A stretch of 64,000 bases of DNA, from the NCBI RefSeq assembly GCF_024764775.1, contig NZ_JALIGC010000039.1, positions 372,001 through 436,000 of the forward strand. Direction: 5' to 3'. Source of the stretch: Scandinavium manionii (GTDB taxonomy: Bacteria; Pseudomonadota; Gammaproteobacteria; Enterobacterales; Enterobacteriaceae). The notes beneath the pieces were generated by a model. That model was not told the origin of the DNA. It searched no databases and saw nothing but the letters and a program-made list of their open reading frames with translations. Position numbers and translations under genes: made by a program. Numbering within the stretch: the stretch's first letter is position 1; every line of letters begins with the position of its first letter. Positions 1 through 9,539 of the stretch are shown piece by piece.

Positions 1-396
1 CACGTCGCCGCCGTTGGCGTCAGTGCCGAGCCAGTTTTGTGCCGACGGTGGGGCTGGGAAGGGGCGGTCGGTGGAAAAGTTAATCGAGTTAGCGCCAAAG
101 CGAATCGGCGCCCACAGCACGCGGCCGTGATCGCTCAATTGCTTTTGCAGCCACGGATCCTGAAAATCGGCGGCGGTGGCAAACTGCCCGCCGAAGTCTT
201 TCTCACTGTAGGTTTTCAGCGCCGGGAAATAGATGTCACCGTGATACTGCACCACGAGTGGCCTGTCGTTGGCGATAAGCTCTGAACACAGACTGCAGGC
301 AAAAATAATCAGGAACAGCATCAGCGACCAGTAGCCGCGGCGGTTATGGCGAAAGCGTGCCCAGCGGGCCTGATTGACGGAGCTTAAACGTGGCAT
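1..396 (-). CDS. yejE: YejE, peptide ABC transporter permease (partial, N-terminal 132 codons)
   Basis: Inner-membrane permease of the YejABEF peptide importer. Only the first 132 codons lie in the window; the gene runs off the left edge. The start is the ATG at 396-394, and its A is also the last base of the yejB stop, so the two genes are translationally coupled. The N-terminus has one hydrophobic segment (about residues 24-38) and then the long periplasmic loop typical of this subfamily. E. coli YejE is recognisable throughout. Synteny with yejB and yejA makes the call secure. Confidence 0.95.
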   Translation of the reverse strand, partial: MPRLSSVNQARWARFRHNRRGYWSLMLFLIIFACSLCSELIANDRPLVVQYHGDIYFPALKTYSEKDFGGQFATAADFQDPWLQKQLSDHGRVLWAPIRFGANSINFSTDRPFPAPPSAQNWLGTDANGGDV

Positions 397-1490
397 CAGC
401 GGCCCTCAAAATCAATGCGCGGATCGACCAGCGTATAGCTGATATCGCTGATGATATTCAGCAGGAGGCCAATCAGGGTGAAAATATACAGCGTGCCAAA
501 CATCACCGGATAGTCGCGGGAAACGGTCGCTTCATAGCCGAGCAGGCCTAGCCCGTTGAGCGAGAACATCACTTCAATCAGCAGCGATCCGGTGAAAAAC
601 ATGCTAATAAACGTTGCCGGGAACCCTGCTATGACCAGCAGCATGGCATTGCGGAAGATGTGTTTCCAGAGGATGTTTTTCTCGCTAACCCCTTTGGCGC
701 GGGCGGTGACCACGTACTGCTTACGAATCTCATCCATAAACGAGTTTTTGGTCAGCATCGTCAGCGCCGCAAAGCCGCCAATCACCGTCGCCAGCACCGG
801 CAGGGTAATGTGCCACAGATAATCGGTGATTTTTTGATACCACGGCAGGGTATCGAAATTGGCAGATACCAGCCCGCGCAGCGGGAAGAGGTCGTAATAG
901 CTGCCGCCTGCAAACAGCACAATCAGCACGATGGCGAACAGGAAGGCGGGAATAGCGTAGCCGATGATGATGAAAGCGCTGCTCCAGGTGTCGAACCGCG
1001 TGCCGTTATGGACCGCTTTACGGATGCCCAGCGGAATCGACACGAGGTAGATTATTAGCGTGCTCCATAACCCCAGCGTTATCGAAACCGGGAGGCTTGC
1101 TTTGATCAACTGTAAGACCGAAGCACTGCGGAACAGGCTGTCGCCGAAGTCGAAACGCACGTAGTTCCACAGCATGGTGAAATAGCGCTCGTGCATCGGT
1201 TTGTCGAAACCATAACGGTGGGTTATTTCGGCGATCACTTCAGGGTCTAGACCACGCCCGCCACGATACTGGCTTTCATTGATATTGCCCACGCCTGTAC
1301 GGGCATGTGTTGCGCCCATACCTTCTGCTCCGCTGCCCGGCATGCCACCTTTGGTGCCAAATTCAATGGCTGCAATCGCCTGATCGACAGGGCCGCCGGG
1401 GGCAATCTGCACGATGAAAAAGTTGATGGTAATGATGGCCCACAGCGTGGGGATAACCAACAACAGTCGGCGAATCAGGTAAGCGCCCAT
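396..1490 (-). CDS. yejB: YejB, peptide ABC transporter permease
   Basis: The other membrane subunit of the Yej oligopeptide importer, 364 aa, the same length as in E. coli. The N-terminus (MGAYLIRRLLL) is the standard start of DppB/OppB-type permeases, with the first membrane helix at about residues 8-30. A long periplasmic insert follows (about 40-125), then five further helices. The EAA-type cytoplasmic loop (VTARAKGVSEKNILWKH) that contacts the ATPase lies near residue 260. It sits 9 bp after yejA and overlaps yejE by one base, so yejABE is one operon (yejF is expected beyond the window edge). Confidence 0.96.
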   Translation of the reverse strand: MGAYLIRRLLLVIPTLWAIITINFFIVQIAPGGPVDQAIAAIEFGTKGGMPGSGAEGMGATHARTGVGNINESQYRGGRGLDPEVIAEITHRYGFDKPMHERYFTMLWNYVRFDFGDSLFRSASVLQLIKASLPVSITLGLWSTLIIYLVSIPLGIRKAVHNGTRFDTWSSAFIIIGYAIPAFLFAIVLIVLFAGGSYYDLFPLRGLVSANFDTLPWYQKITDYLWHITLPVLATVIGGFAALTMLTKNSFMDEIRKQYVVTARAKGVSEKNILWKHIFRNAMLLVIAGFPATFISMFFTGSLLIEVMFSLNGLGLLGYEATVSRDYPVMFGTLYIFTLIGLLLNIISDISYTLVDPRIDFEGR

Positions 1491-1499
1491 CTTTGCTCC

Positions 1500-3314
1500 T
1501 TAACGCCGTGCTTCGGGCAGTTTTGCCGCTTTATTGACGTCGTACCACCAGTTATCGAAGCCCAGAGAATAGATGGGACGAACCGCCGGATGCGAGAATT
1601 TATCCCAGTACGCCATACGGTCTGAGGCCATGAACCACATCGGCAGCTGGTAGTAATTCCAGGTTAGCACGCGGTCCAGCGCGCGCCCAAGTGGCAAAAG
1701 TTTCTGTTTGTTACCTTCCCAGTGAATCATCTGTTTAATCAGATTATCAATCACCGGGCTGCTGACGCCGGGACCGTTATAGCTGGAGTTGATGTATTCC
1801 GACGACCAGGAAATTTGCAGGTCGCTGCCGCTCGGCCACGGCATTGCTCGCCACGGGCGCGGCATCATGTCGTAATCGCGGGTGCGCATCCGGTTAGTGA
1901 GTTGTGACAAATCGACCTGACGAACGTCCATCATCACCCCGAGGCGCTTCAAATTGTGCTGGAACGGCATTACCCACTGATTGTTGCCCGCTGACGGCAG
2001 CAGCAGTTCGAATTGCAGTGGTTTGCCGGTTTTGGCATTCACGCGCTGCTGGCCTTTTAGCACCCAACCGGCGTCGGTCAGCAGTTTGTCGGCCTTTAGC
2101 AAGTTAGCTCTGTCGAAACCGTTTCCGTTGGATTTCGGCGGCGAATAAATTGAGGTGAAGACTTCCGGCGGTAAGTCTTTTTTCATTGGGGCCAGCAATA
2201 CCAACTCGTCGGCGTCGGGATGGCCACGCGCTGCATACTCGGTGTTCTGGAAATAGCTGTTTGTCCGGCTGTAGGCCCCATAAAACAGTGCTTTATTCAT
2301 CCATTCAAAATCAAACGCCAGGCCAATGGCTTCGCGCACGGTGCGATCGGCAAACACCGGACGTTGGGTATTGAACGTCAGCCAGCGAGTGTCCTGCGCG
2401 GAGTTGTTTTTCTCTTCTTCTTTGACGATGAAATGGTTGCTGAAGTTTTTGCCGATGTAGCGCGTGGCCCAGTTTTTCGGGCTGGTTTCGGTGCGGAAAT
2501 CAAAAGCCCCGGCCTTGAAGGCTTCGAAAGCCACGTTATCGTCGAGATAATAGTCGTAGCGAATCGTGTCGAAATTCCAGCGTCCGCGATTCACCGGTAA
2601 ATCTGCCGCCCAATAGTCTTTCACCCGGGAATAGACCACGTACTGGCCCATCTTCCATGCCGTAATTTTATACGGACCGTTGGCCAGCGGCGGAGTGGAG
2701 AGCGGATCGCTGAGCTTATGGTTACGCCAGAATTTTTCCGGCATCACCGGCAGCGTAAACAGGCTCAGCATGTCCTCTTTGCTTGGTTTCGCAAGCTCAA
2801 TGCGTACGGTCAGCGGCGCGATGGCTTTCACCGTGGTGCCTTTGTAAATTAGCCGAAACTGTGGCACGCCCTCGGTCATAAACTTGTGAAAGGTGAAGGC
2901 GACATCTTCTGCGGTGACTTTGCTGCCGTCATGAAAGCGGGCGCGGGGATTGATGGTCACTTCGGCCCAGGAAAAGTCGCCAGCATAGCGGGCCATATCC
3001 GCAATCAGCGGGTAATAGCTCCCGGGTTCGTCGTCGGAGGTGGTAAACAGGGCGTCGTACAGCGCATCGGTACGCTCGGCGGCATTGCCACGTAGCGCAA
3101 AACGGTTGAAGTTGTCGAAGGTGCCCAGGGCTGACAGCGTGACCGCGCCGCCTTTCGGTGCCGCCGGATTTACGTAGTCGTAATGGCTAAAGTTAAAAGC
3201 GTACTTCGGTTCGCCAATCACGGCGAACGCGTAGCTTTCCTTTATGGTTTGCGCCTGCGCCGCCGTGAGGGCCAGCAGCGTAAGCATCAATAAACCCATG
3301 CGCACAACAATCAC
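1500..3314 (-). CDS. yejA: YejA, periplasmic peptide-binding protein
   Basis: Solute-binding protein of the YejABEF importer, which in E. coli takes up peptides including microcin C. It has 604 aa. The start is GTG at 3314, with an AAGGA motif ten bases upstream and the same first residues as E. coli YejA (MIV...). A signal peptide covers about residues 1-21 with a likely cut after AQA. The SBP_bac_5 fold follows, with characteristic stretches such as PKGGAVTLSALGTFDNFN and RPWRAMPWPSGSDLQ. It is first in the yejABE(F) operon. The gap to pdeN is only 64 bp and shows no terminator. Confidence 0.95.
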   Translation of the reverse strand: MIVVRMGLLMLTLLALTAAQAQTIKESYAFAVIGEPKYAFNFSHYDYVNPAAPKGGAVTLSALGTFDNFNRFALRGNAAERTDALYDALFTTSDDEPGSYYPLIADMARYAGDFSWAEVTINPRARFHDGSKVTAEDVAFTFHKFMTEGVPQFRLIYKGTTVKAIAPLTVRIELAKPSKEDMLSLFTLPVMPEKFWRNHKLSDPLSTPPLANGPYKITAWKMGQYVVYSRVKDYWAADLPVNRGRWNFDTIRYDYYLDDNVAFEAFKAGAFDFRTETSPKNWATRYIGKNFSNHFIVKEEEKNNSAQDTRWLTFNTQRPVFADRTVREAIGLAFDFEWMNKALFYGAYSRTNSYFQNTEYAARGHPDADELVLLAPMKKDLPPEVFTSIYSPPKSNGNGFDRANLLKADKLLTDAGWVLKGQQRVNAKTGKPLQFELLLPSAGNNQWVMPFQHNLKRLGVMMDVRQVDLSQLTNRMRTRDYDMMPRPWRAMPWPSGSDLQISWSSEYINSSYNGPGVSSPVIDNLIKQMIHWEGNKQKLLPLGRALDRVLTWNYYQLPMWFMASDRMAYWDKFSHPAVRPIYSLGFDNWWYDVNKAAKLPEARR

Positions 3315-3378
3315 TGATATTTATTCCTTCTGCGGTCATTCGGGCAATTCACTCATCTTGTTGAATCATAAGTGACGC

Positions 3379-4941
3379 TCAGACCGTTGTGAAATAATTC
3401 TCTGGTTTTGCATGGGCTTCGAGCAGCTTTTCGAGCGTCAGCGGGCGGCTTACCCAGTATCCTTGCAGGAAGTTGACGCCGTGTTCGCGCAGCCAGTTCG
3501 CCTGTTCCTGGGTTTCCACGCCTTCTGCCACGGTGACCAGATTCATTTTTTTAGCCAGCGATAACACGGCGTCCAGAACCGGAGAGGTTACCGTTTCGGT
3601 GCCGATGGCGTTGATAAAGCCGCGATCGATTTTTAGGTAGTCGAAGGAGTAACGCTCCAGATAGATAAGCGCGCTGTGGCCGGTACCGAAATCATCGATC
3701 GCAATTTCATAACCTTCATTATGCAGCCATTCAAACAGCTTCATTGCCTGGCGTTGATTGAGCATGTCACGCTCGGTGATTTCCAGCACCAGCTGGAAGT
3801 CGTTCGGTGGCAGCATAGCGCTGAGATCCCGCAGATCCTGCTGGAAACTATCTGCCAGCAAATGGGCCGGGGCGATGTTGATCCCAAGCTTTGCGCCCGG
3901 CGGGAGTATGCTTTGCAACATCGGCGCGTCTTTGGCTATCAGTTCAAACAGATGACGGGTCAGTGGCACAATGAGCTGCTGGGCTTCGGCGAAGCTGATG
4001 AACGCGTCAGGAGGAATTTCACCCGCAGCAGGGTGCTTCCAGCGCATTAACACTTCCACTCCGCGAATCTGCATATCCTGGGCATCCACCACGGGTTGAT
4101 AGACCACCGAGAACTGGTTGCGCTTAATGGCGGTAGTAATTTCCCTGCCCGGGCGCAAACGGATGGTGAGTACGTAATAGCAAAGCAGGCCAGAAAGCAG
4201 GCCGCACATCACGCCCATTAGCAGCGAATATTGTAGATTCTCGACGGCCCACGCATCGCCATAGACGTTTACCGTCAGCGGCAGATTGTTGATTTGCGCG
4301 CTGCGAATAGGCGTGCCTTTCAGCTCGCTGACCAGCAACGGATGGGGGCTGAAGGTAGAAATAGCGGTGTTATTGGCGATTATCGAAATGCCACTGAACT
4401 GATTCTGGCGTGAGGAGTAGAGGATCCACGGCATCAGGCTGGCGTTAATCGAGGTGAAAACACCGCGATTCTCCAGCAATGGGCTGCGCACCCAGAGGGC
4501 AAACGCGGGGCGCTGCGGTAGCATCGGCGTGCCGGGAAGGATTTCGATATCCAGAGATTTAGTGAAATCCACCTGCGGCACTAGCTGTTTCATCGGCACG
4601 TTCATTTCGCCGGTGGCCGAAGAGCAGGTGGCGTTATTGTTGTTCACCAACAGAAAGGCGCGGACGTTGAGGCTAAAGGCGGCTCGGGACGTCAGCTCGG
4701 GCGCAACGTCCGTGCAGCGGCTCAGGGTGAGCGGCTGAAGCTTATCAACCGTATTCAGCAGTTCGCCAAAATAGCCGTTCAGGTATTTCTGCAAATCGTG
4801 AATGACGATATCGAATTGTTCAGCACGTTTATGATGGAAAATCATTAGCTGCGCACTGCCGGCCAGTAAAGCAATCACCACGCCCAGCAACAGACTGGAG
4901 AAGAGGATCTTGCGGCCGAGCGAGAAGTAACGCGTGAACAT
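3379..4941 (-). CDS. pdeN: PdeN, CSS-domain c-di-GMP phosphodiesterase
   Basis: Membrane cyclic-di-GMP phosphodiesterase (formerly Rtn), 520 aa from the ATG at 4941. That start matches E. coli PdeN; the open frame extends 24 codons further upstream without family support. Order: helix about 9-31; periplasmic CSS-motif sensor with its CSS cysteine and a second cysteine for the regulatory disulfide; second helix about 233-254; EAL domain to the C-terminus. The EAL signature reads EVL, as in E. coli PdeN, and the DDFGTG motif is present, so the domain looks catalytic. Family knowledge: DsbA/DsbB oxidation holds such proteins inactive and proteolysis releases an active form. Confidence 0.93.
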   Translation of the reverse strand: MFTRYFSLGRKILFSSLLLGVVIALLAGSAQLMIFHHKRAEQFDIVIHDLQKYLNGYFGELLNTVDKLQPLTLSRCTDVAPELTSRAAFSLNVRAFLLVNNNNATCSSATGEMNVPMKQLVPQVDFTKSLDIEILPGTPMLPQRPAFALWVRSPLLENRGVFTSINASLMPWILYSSRQNQFSGISIIANNTAISTFSPHPLLVSELKGTPIRSAQINNLPLTVNVYGDAWAVENLQYSLLMGVMCGLLSGLLCYYVLTIRLRPGREITTAIKRNQFSVVYQPVVDAQDMQIRGVEVLMRWKHPAAGEIPPDAFISFAEAQQLIVPLTRHLFELIAKDAPMLQSILPPGAKLGINIAPAHLLADSFQQDLRDLSAMLPPNDFQLVLEITERDMLNQRQAMKLFEWLHNEGYEIAIDDFGTGHSALIYLERYSFDYLKIDRGFINAIGTETVTSPVLDAVLSLAKKMNLVTVAEGVETQEQANWLREHGVNFLQGYWVSRPLTLEKLLEAHAKPENYFTTV

Positions 4942-5050
4942 AGCTTTCTTTATCCGTGATATTTGAAACGGTAATTCAATGCGTTGTGACGCAGGGCTGC
5001 GTCTTTCCAGCATAGTCTATTTCGCCATCCTGGCAGGCAGAGACGGAAGA

Positions 5051-5085
5051 AGAAAAAAAAAAGCACTGCTAAGCAGTGCTTTTTC
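5051..5085. terminator. Bidirectional rho-independent terminator after mepS
   Basis: AGCACTGCT (5062-5070) pairs with AGCAGTGCT (5072-5080). The hairpin is flanked by a run of A on the left and T on the right, so it reads as a terminator on both strands. It ends mepS on the minus strand, where the U tract is ten or more bases long. Confidence 0.9.
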
Positions 5086-5130
5086 TGATTCTCGCTGTCA
5101 GCCAAGGGAAAACCGACAGCAAGAAGAACA

Positions 5131-5700
5131 TCAGGAACGGCTCAGAACACGTCGCGCTTCGTTATAGCGCTTGTTCCAGTAAGGCTCACTCATGTTTGAA
5201 ATCGTCACACCACTGCTGGTGGATGCATGAACGAACTGGTTGTTGCCAATGTAAATGCCTACATGGCGACCCGTCGACCCGGCGCGGAACAGCACTAAAT
5301 CACCAGTGCGCAGCTGAGTGCGTTTAATCGACTTGCCCATTTCCTGCTGCTCGTAAGTAGAGCGGGGCAGATCCATACCAAATTGTTCACGGAAGGTACG
5401 CTGGACGAAAGCGGAACAATCGATACCACGTTTCGTTTCGCCACCGAGGCGATAGCGTACGCCTTTCCAGCTGGCGTACTGATCCATCAGGCGTGACTTA
5501 ACGTCAAGATTACGCACCATGGATTCAAATTCATCCTGAGAGGCTTGCAGTGACGAAGGATCTTCGTTACCCACAGCATGCGTCTCAGAATGCATATTCT
5601 TTGCGGTGTTTGTCGTACTACATGCAGAAAGCAGGACCGCGACTGCTACCGCGGGTATTGCCCGCAGGATGTATCTCAAAATTGGTTGAGATTTGACCAT
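5131..5700 (-). CDS. mepS: MepS (Spr), murein DD-endopeptidase lipoprotein
   Basis: Outer-membrane lipoprotein that cuts D-Ala-mDAP cross-links so that new peptidoglycan can be inserted. It has 189 aa. The signal peptide ends in the lipobox LLSAC, giving lipid-modified Cys27. NlpC/P60 domain from about residue 65, with catalytic Cys95 (GIDCS), His146 (GRHVGIY) and His158 (FVHAS). In E. coli its level is set by NlpI-Prc proteolysis. It stands alone, with its own long upstream region and a strong terminator. Length and order match E. coli spr. Confidence 0.96.
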   Translation of the reverse strand: MVKSQPILRYILRAIPAVAVAVLLSACSTTNTAKNMHSETHAVGNEDPSSLQASQDEFESMVRNLDVKSRLMDQYASWKGVRYRLGGETKRGIDCSAFVQRTFREQFGMDLPRSTYEQQEMGKSIKRTQLRTGDLVLFRAGSTGRHVGIYIGNNQFVHASTSSGVTISNMSEPYWNKRYNEARRVLSRS

Positions 5701-5809
5701 GTGATTTATTTTCCCTTGAAGTCCTTAACGATAAAAACCGTTATAAAAATGCCAACCGTGACGAGACTAAATACCTGTCATCAATGAGACAATTCCCGAA
5801 GTGTGAAAC

Positions 5810-5825
5810 TGTGCAGTACTGCACA
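5810..5825. promoter_or_regulatory. Perfect 16-bp palindrome upstream of mepS
   Basis: TGTGCAGTACTGCACA is a perfect palindrome 110-125 bp upstream of the mepS start. The layout (5-6-5) resembles a CRP half-site pair, but the fifth base of each half (A in TGTGA) is changed to C. It could be the site of an unidentified dimeric regulator. Function is inferred only. Confidence 0.4.
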
Positions 5826-6067
5826 AATTTATTCACTTCCTGAATTATTTATCTCTGGAAAGACAAAACGAGATTGAGATTACCCTATCAAAACCAGGCT
5901 GGCTAGCGCTTTTACGGGATTTTTAATAAGAAATTGTGATAGGCAAAGAGAGGATTCTGCTAACGCGAAAAATAGCGGAAAAGCTGCATGTTAAATAGGC
6001 AATTAGCTCATTTTTAAGCAAAATCTGATGACAGGAAAATGATGAGATTGAATATTTTTTCTTCAAC

Positions 6068-6103
6068 TCATCATCAGGGAGCGAAAGCGATCCCTGATGA
6101 TGA
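6068..6103. terminator. Long hairpin downstream of lpxT, candidate terminator
   Basis: A perfect 13-bp stem (6068-6080 with 6091-6103) encloses a 10-base loop, 14 bp after the lpxT stop. On the minus strand it is not followed by a clear U tract, so it may stabilise the 3' end or terminate with factor help. Confidence 0.45.
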
Positions 6104-6116
6104 TGAATAATTTTAG

Positions 6117-6833
6117 TTAGGAACTTGTTTTGTTTTTGTTATTTGAACCGGGTAAATGGCGATCAAACAGGGCAATTGTTTTATCACTGAGCGATGTGAG
6201 CAGGATCCACGGCATGCCAATCAGGACCGCTGTCAGTGAGCCGACGGCAATATCGGTGAACCAATGAGCGCCAATCATTACGCGCGGGAATGCAAAAACC
6301 ACAAAAATAATCAGGGCTACGGCACCCGCTTTACGGCCAAAATATCGCCACATAAAGGTGGAGAATATCAGCAGCATCATCCCATGATCGCCAGGGAAGC
6401 TGTCTTTTGATGCGTCCTTAGTCGAAATATGCAGCAGGGAGCTGACCCGATAGCTGTCAGGGAAAAACAGCGACGGGCTGGCGCGTTTGACCGGCATTAT
6501 ATGTTGGGCGAGTTGGTTAACCACGACTGCCGCCAGCAGCATCACCAGGCCAATAATAATAATTTTACGGCGACCCTGTGGCGCTTCTTTCCGCCAGAAG
6601 CTGAGCATCACGCAACCCATCGCCAATAGCGAGCAGGCATCAAAGGCCCGATTGTTGGTGATGGCGAGGAACCACACATAAATGTGGCTGTCGGCAAGAC
6701 CCTGATTAAAGAAGTGGAAAATACCGGAGTCCAGCGGGAACCAGAACCCGTGATTAGCGGGTAAAAACCAGCTCATAAAGAGGGCCAGACCAGCGATGTT
6801 CAGCAGTAATATAAGGGGAATTCGAGTTTTCAT
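6117..6833 (-). CDS. lpxT: LpxT, lipid A 1-diphosphate synthase
   Basis: Inner-membrane PAP2-family enzyme (formerly YeiU) that moves a phosphate from undecaprenyl pyrophosphate to the 1-phosphate of lipid A on the periplasmic side. It has 238 aa against 237 in E. coli and about six membrane helices. The three PAP2 phosphatase motifs are present: KRASPS, SFPGDHG and RVMIGAHWFTDI, including the catalytic histidines. Convergent or clustered enteric context (mepS, yeiR) matches E. coli. In E. coli it is inhibited by PmrR; no PmrR gene is seen here. Confidence 0.93.
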   Translation of the reverse strand: MKTRIPLILLLNIAGLALFMSWFLPANHGFWFPLDSGIFHFFNQGLADSHIYVWFLAITNNRAFDACSLLAMGCVMLSFWRKEAPQGRRKIIIIGLVMLLAAVVVNQLAQHIMPVKRASPSLFFPDSYRVSSLLHISTKDASKDSFPGDHGMMLLIFSTFMWRYFGRKAGAVALIIFVVFAFPRVMIGAHWFTDIAVGSLTAVLIGMPWILLTSLSDKTIALFDRHLPGSNNKNKTSS

Positions 6834-6877
6834 AATAGAGTCTTCAAAGCAGGTAAAACACGCGCAACATACCGACG

Positions 6878-7855
6878 TTAACTTAAACGAAGCTTCAACA
6901 AGGTTGACTGTAGTGCATTCCAGTCAGTCTCGCTGTCATTGATAAGCTCAATACGACTGTCGGGCGGCGCAACGGATTGGGTTTCAATTTGCAGGTCAGC
7001 ACCCTGACGATTAATACGGACTAATCCTTCCGCAATACGCATCACGCCTTTCACCCGCGAAACCGGCGCCAGACGGGCCCATTCCAGCAGGCCAATGGTG
7101 TCAAACTGGGTGTCAGCATCAAAAATCCAGCCACAGGCCTGATGGCCCTGACCGCTGTTAATGCTGCGACGCCAGCGCTGATGTTCAGGCAAATTCAACG
7201 CCGCCAGACCTTTGTTCGAGGCATGGCTATGCGAATGCGCCACGCTCTCGGGCAGAGCCGCCAGATTCCTGCGTGGTAAATCTAACAATGCGCCGTCGAT
7301 TGCACCCTGAGTGGCTTGCACATATTGGCGATCACCGCCGTAGGTTTGCCACCAGCTATCGAACGCCTGTTGGCTTTCCGGCGTTGTGCGATCGCTTTTG
7401 TTCGCCACAATGATATCGGCCGCCGCGAGTTGATCGCGGAAGTTCTCATTGGCGACCGCTTTTTCATCGAGCAGCTGACGCGGATCGAGCACGCACAGCG
7501 TGGCACGCAAATCGATCCACGGTTCATAAACGGGCGCGGTGAGGATATCAAGTATTTGCTTCGGATGGCCGAGGCCGGTTGGTTCAATCAACAGGCGATC
7601 CGGTTTGCCCTGACGCAGCAGGGTGTTGAGTCCAACCTGCATCGGCAACCCATTGACGCAACACATGCAGCCGCCGGGGATCTCTTTGAGCAGCGCTCCA
7701 CTGTCAGCCAGCAGCGCACCGTCGATACCGACTTCGCCGAATTCATTGACCAGCACCGCCCACTTTTCATCAGCCGGTTTATGCGCCAGTAAATGGAGAA
7801 TGGAGGTCGTTTTACCGCTGCCGAGAAAGCCGGTAATCAGGTTCGTTAGCGTCAC
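6878..7855 (-). CDS. yeiR: YeiR, CobW/COG0523-family zinc-binding GTPase
   Basis: G3E-family GTPase linked to zinc handling in E. coli. I chose the GTG at 7855 because a GGAG lies five bases upstream and it gives 325 aa, close to E. coli's 328; the frame is open for 15 more codons upstream. Walker A GFLGSGKTT is at about residues 8-16. The metal-binding CxCC motif (GGCMCCVNG) and the NKSD guanine-specificity motif are present. A His-rich patch (HSHSH) joins the GTPase and C-terminal domains. The metal-insertase role is family inference. Confidence 0.92.
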   Translation of the reverse strand: MTLTNLITGFLGSGKTTSILHLLAHKPADEKWAVLVNEFGEVGIDGALLADSGALLKEIPGGCMCCVNGLPMQVGLNTLLRQGKPDRLLIEPTGLGHPKQILDILTAPVYEPWIDLRATLCVLDPRQLLDEKAVANENFRDQLAAADIIVANKSDRTTPESQQAFDSWWQTYGGDRQYVQATQGAIDGALLDLPRRNLAALPESVAHSHSHASNKGLAALNLPEHQRWRRSINSGQGHQACGWIFDADTQFDTIGLLEWARLAPVSRVKGVMRIAEGLVRINRQGADLQIETQSVAPPDSRIELINDSETDWNALQSTLLKLRLS

Positions 7856-7979
7856 GTTGGCTCCAGAATGAACATCTGTAATAAAGTCACAGGTGCGCAA
7901 TATCCTGGCGAAAAATGACGTAAAAGAGAAGACTTAGGGCGGACAGACAACATATCTGTCCGCTAAATAGCAGGATCTG

Positions 7980-9446
7980 TTAAAGATTCACGGTGGAAAT
8001 GATTGCCTGACGCGCGCCTTCGGTTGTCAGTCGATGCCAGGCGTGCTGGATTTGGCTGACGAACGCGGCGTTTTGCGGAAGGTCGGTACCGAAAATTTCG
8101 CTCAGCGTGAGCAGGGCGGTCACGCGGTCATTTTCATTGCTACTGGCAACGATAGACTGAATTTTTTCGACCAGTGGGTCACGTACATCAATGGCATTCC
8201 CGCGTTCATCTGTGCCGCTGACATAGCGCATCCAGCCTGCTACGCCGAGTGCCAGCAGTGGCCAGTCACTTTCACGTTGCAGGTGCAGGCGAATACCTTC
8301 CAGCATGCGCTGAGGCAGTTTCTGGCTGCCGTCCATCGCGATTTGCCAGGTGCGGTGCTTTAATGCCGGATTGGTGAAGCGGTCGATCAGGCTGTCGGCG
8401 TAACCCTGCAAGTCCACGCCGGTGATGCGCAGCGTAGGAGCCTGTTCTTGCATCATCAAACGCAGCGCTGCACGGCGAAAATCAGCGTCCTGCATACAAT
8501 CGCTGATGTGCTCGTAGCCTGCCAGATAGCCGAGGTAGGCGAGGAAAGAGTGGCTGCCGTTCAGCATCCGCAGTTTCATCTGTTCCCACGGCAGCACGTC
8601 ACTCACAAGCTGCACGCCCGCAATCTCCCAATCAGGACGTCCCGCCACAAAATGGTCTTCTACCACCCATTGAATGAAGGGTTCAGAACTGATGGCACAT
8701 GGATCGTTAACGCCAATCGCCGCTTCAATTTCCGCCAACGACTCTTCCGTCGCCGCCGGAACGATGCGATCGACCATAGTGCCCGGGAAGCTAACGTGTT
8801 CCGCTATCCACTGTGCCAGCTCTGGTGAGCGCTTGTTGGCCATGCCCAGCACCGCGTTTTTTACCACGTGGCCGTTGTCCGGAATATTATCGCAGGAAAG
8901 CACGGTGAACGGCGCCAGCCCGCGCTCGCGGCGACGGTGCAGGGCTTCGACCAGAATGCCCGGAGCGGAATGTGGTTCAGACGGATTCTCCAGATCGTGA
9001 ACGATCCGTGGCTGCGACACATCCAGACGACCGGTGGCCGGGTCGATGCAGTAACCTTTTTCGGTGATGGTCAGGGAAACAATCGCCACCTGCGGCTCAC
9101 AGAATTTCTCAATAATCGCTGCCAGGGAATCGAGTTTAGCGTTCAGGCATTCATTCACCGCGCCGATAATAATCGGCTGATTACCGTCCACACCTTTCTC
9201 CAGCACGGTATAAAGGTGGTCCTGGGCGCGCAGCTGGCTCATCAGCACATCGCCGCTGAATAAGCTTATTTCACACAATCCCCAGTCACCGCCTTTCGCG
9301 TTCAGCACCCGGTCCGTTAGCAGCGCCTGGTGTGCGCGATGAAATGCGCCAAAGCCGAAGTGGACAATCCGCGAACGGAGCTGTTGTCGGTCATACTGAG
9401 GCAACTGCACGTTGTCGGGCAGCGTGGCGGTGGCGATCGTCTTCAT
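7980..9446 (-). CDS. yeiQ: YeiQ, mannitol dehydrogenase-family oxidoreductase (probable fructuronate/mannonate dehydrogenase)
   Basis: NAD-dependent polyol/uronate dehydrogenase of the long-chain mannitol dehydrogenase family, 488 aa. The N-terminal Rossmann region begins with RIVHFGFGAFHRAHQ. The family's catalytic block appears as KLRMLNGSHSFLAYLGYLAG. E. coli YeiQ has no proven substrate, but it is a paralogue of UxuB (fructuronate reductase). Here it is divergent from uxuA, whose product consumes D-mannonate, the UxuB product. That arrangement supports D-fructuronate/D-mannonate as the substrate pair. This is inference from context. Confidence 0.9.
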   Translation of the reverse strand: MKTIATATLPDNVQLPQYDRQQLRSRIVHFGFGAFHRAHQALLTDRVLNAKGGDWGLCEISLFSGDVLMSQLRAQDHLYTVLEKGVDGNQPIIIGAVNECLNAKLDSLAAIIEKFCEPQVAIVSLTITEKGYCIDPATGRLDVSQPRIVHDLENPSEPHSAPGILVEALHRRRERGLAPFTVLSCDNIPDNGHVVKNAVLGMANKRSPELAQWIAEHVSFPGTMVDRIVPAATEESLAEIEAAIGVNDPCAISSEPFIQWVVEDHFVAGRPDWEIAGVQLVSDVLPWEQMKLRMLNGSHSFLAYLGYLAGYEHISDCMQDADFRRAALRLMMQEQAPTLRITGVDLQGYADSLIDRFTNPALKHRTWQIAMDGSQKLPQRMLEGIRLHLQRESDWPLLALGVAGWMRYVSGTDERGNAIDVRDPLVEKIQSIVASSNENDRVTALLTLSEIFGTDLPQNAAFVSQIQHAWHRLTTEGARQAIISTVNL

Positions 9447-9539
9447 TATATAAACACCTACTTAACCATTAATTAACAATGGGTAGTGTAAAGTTATATG
9501 ACAGCAAATTGAATTGGTGTGCCGTATTTATCCGGGGAA

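Larger units (their letters stand above)
5701..6116. other. 416-bp intergenic region, mepS upstream and lpxT 3' side
   Basis: AT-rich gap. It must hold the mepS promoter on the minus strand, but I cannot pick the -35/-10 with confidence. Two structured elements stand out and are listed separately: a perfect 16-bp palindrome at 5810-5825 and a 13-bp-stem inverted repeat at 6068-6103. I see no convincing open reading frame. Confidence 0.6.
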
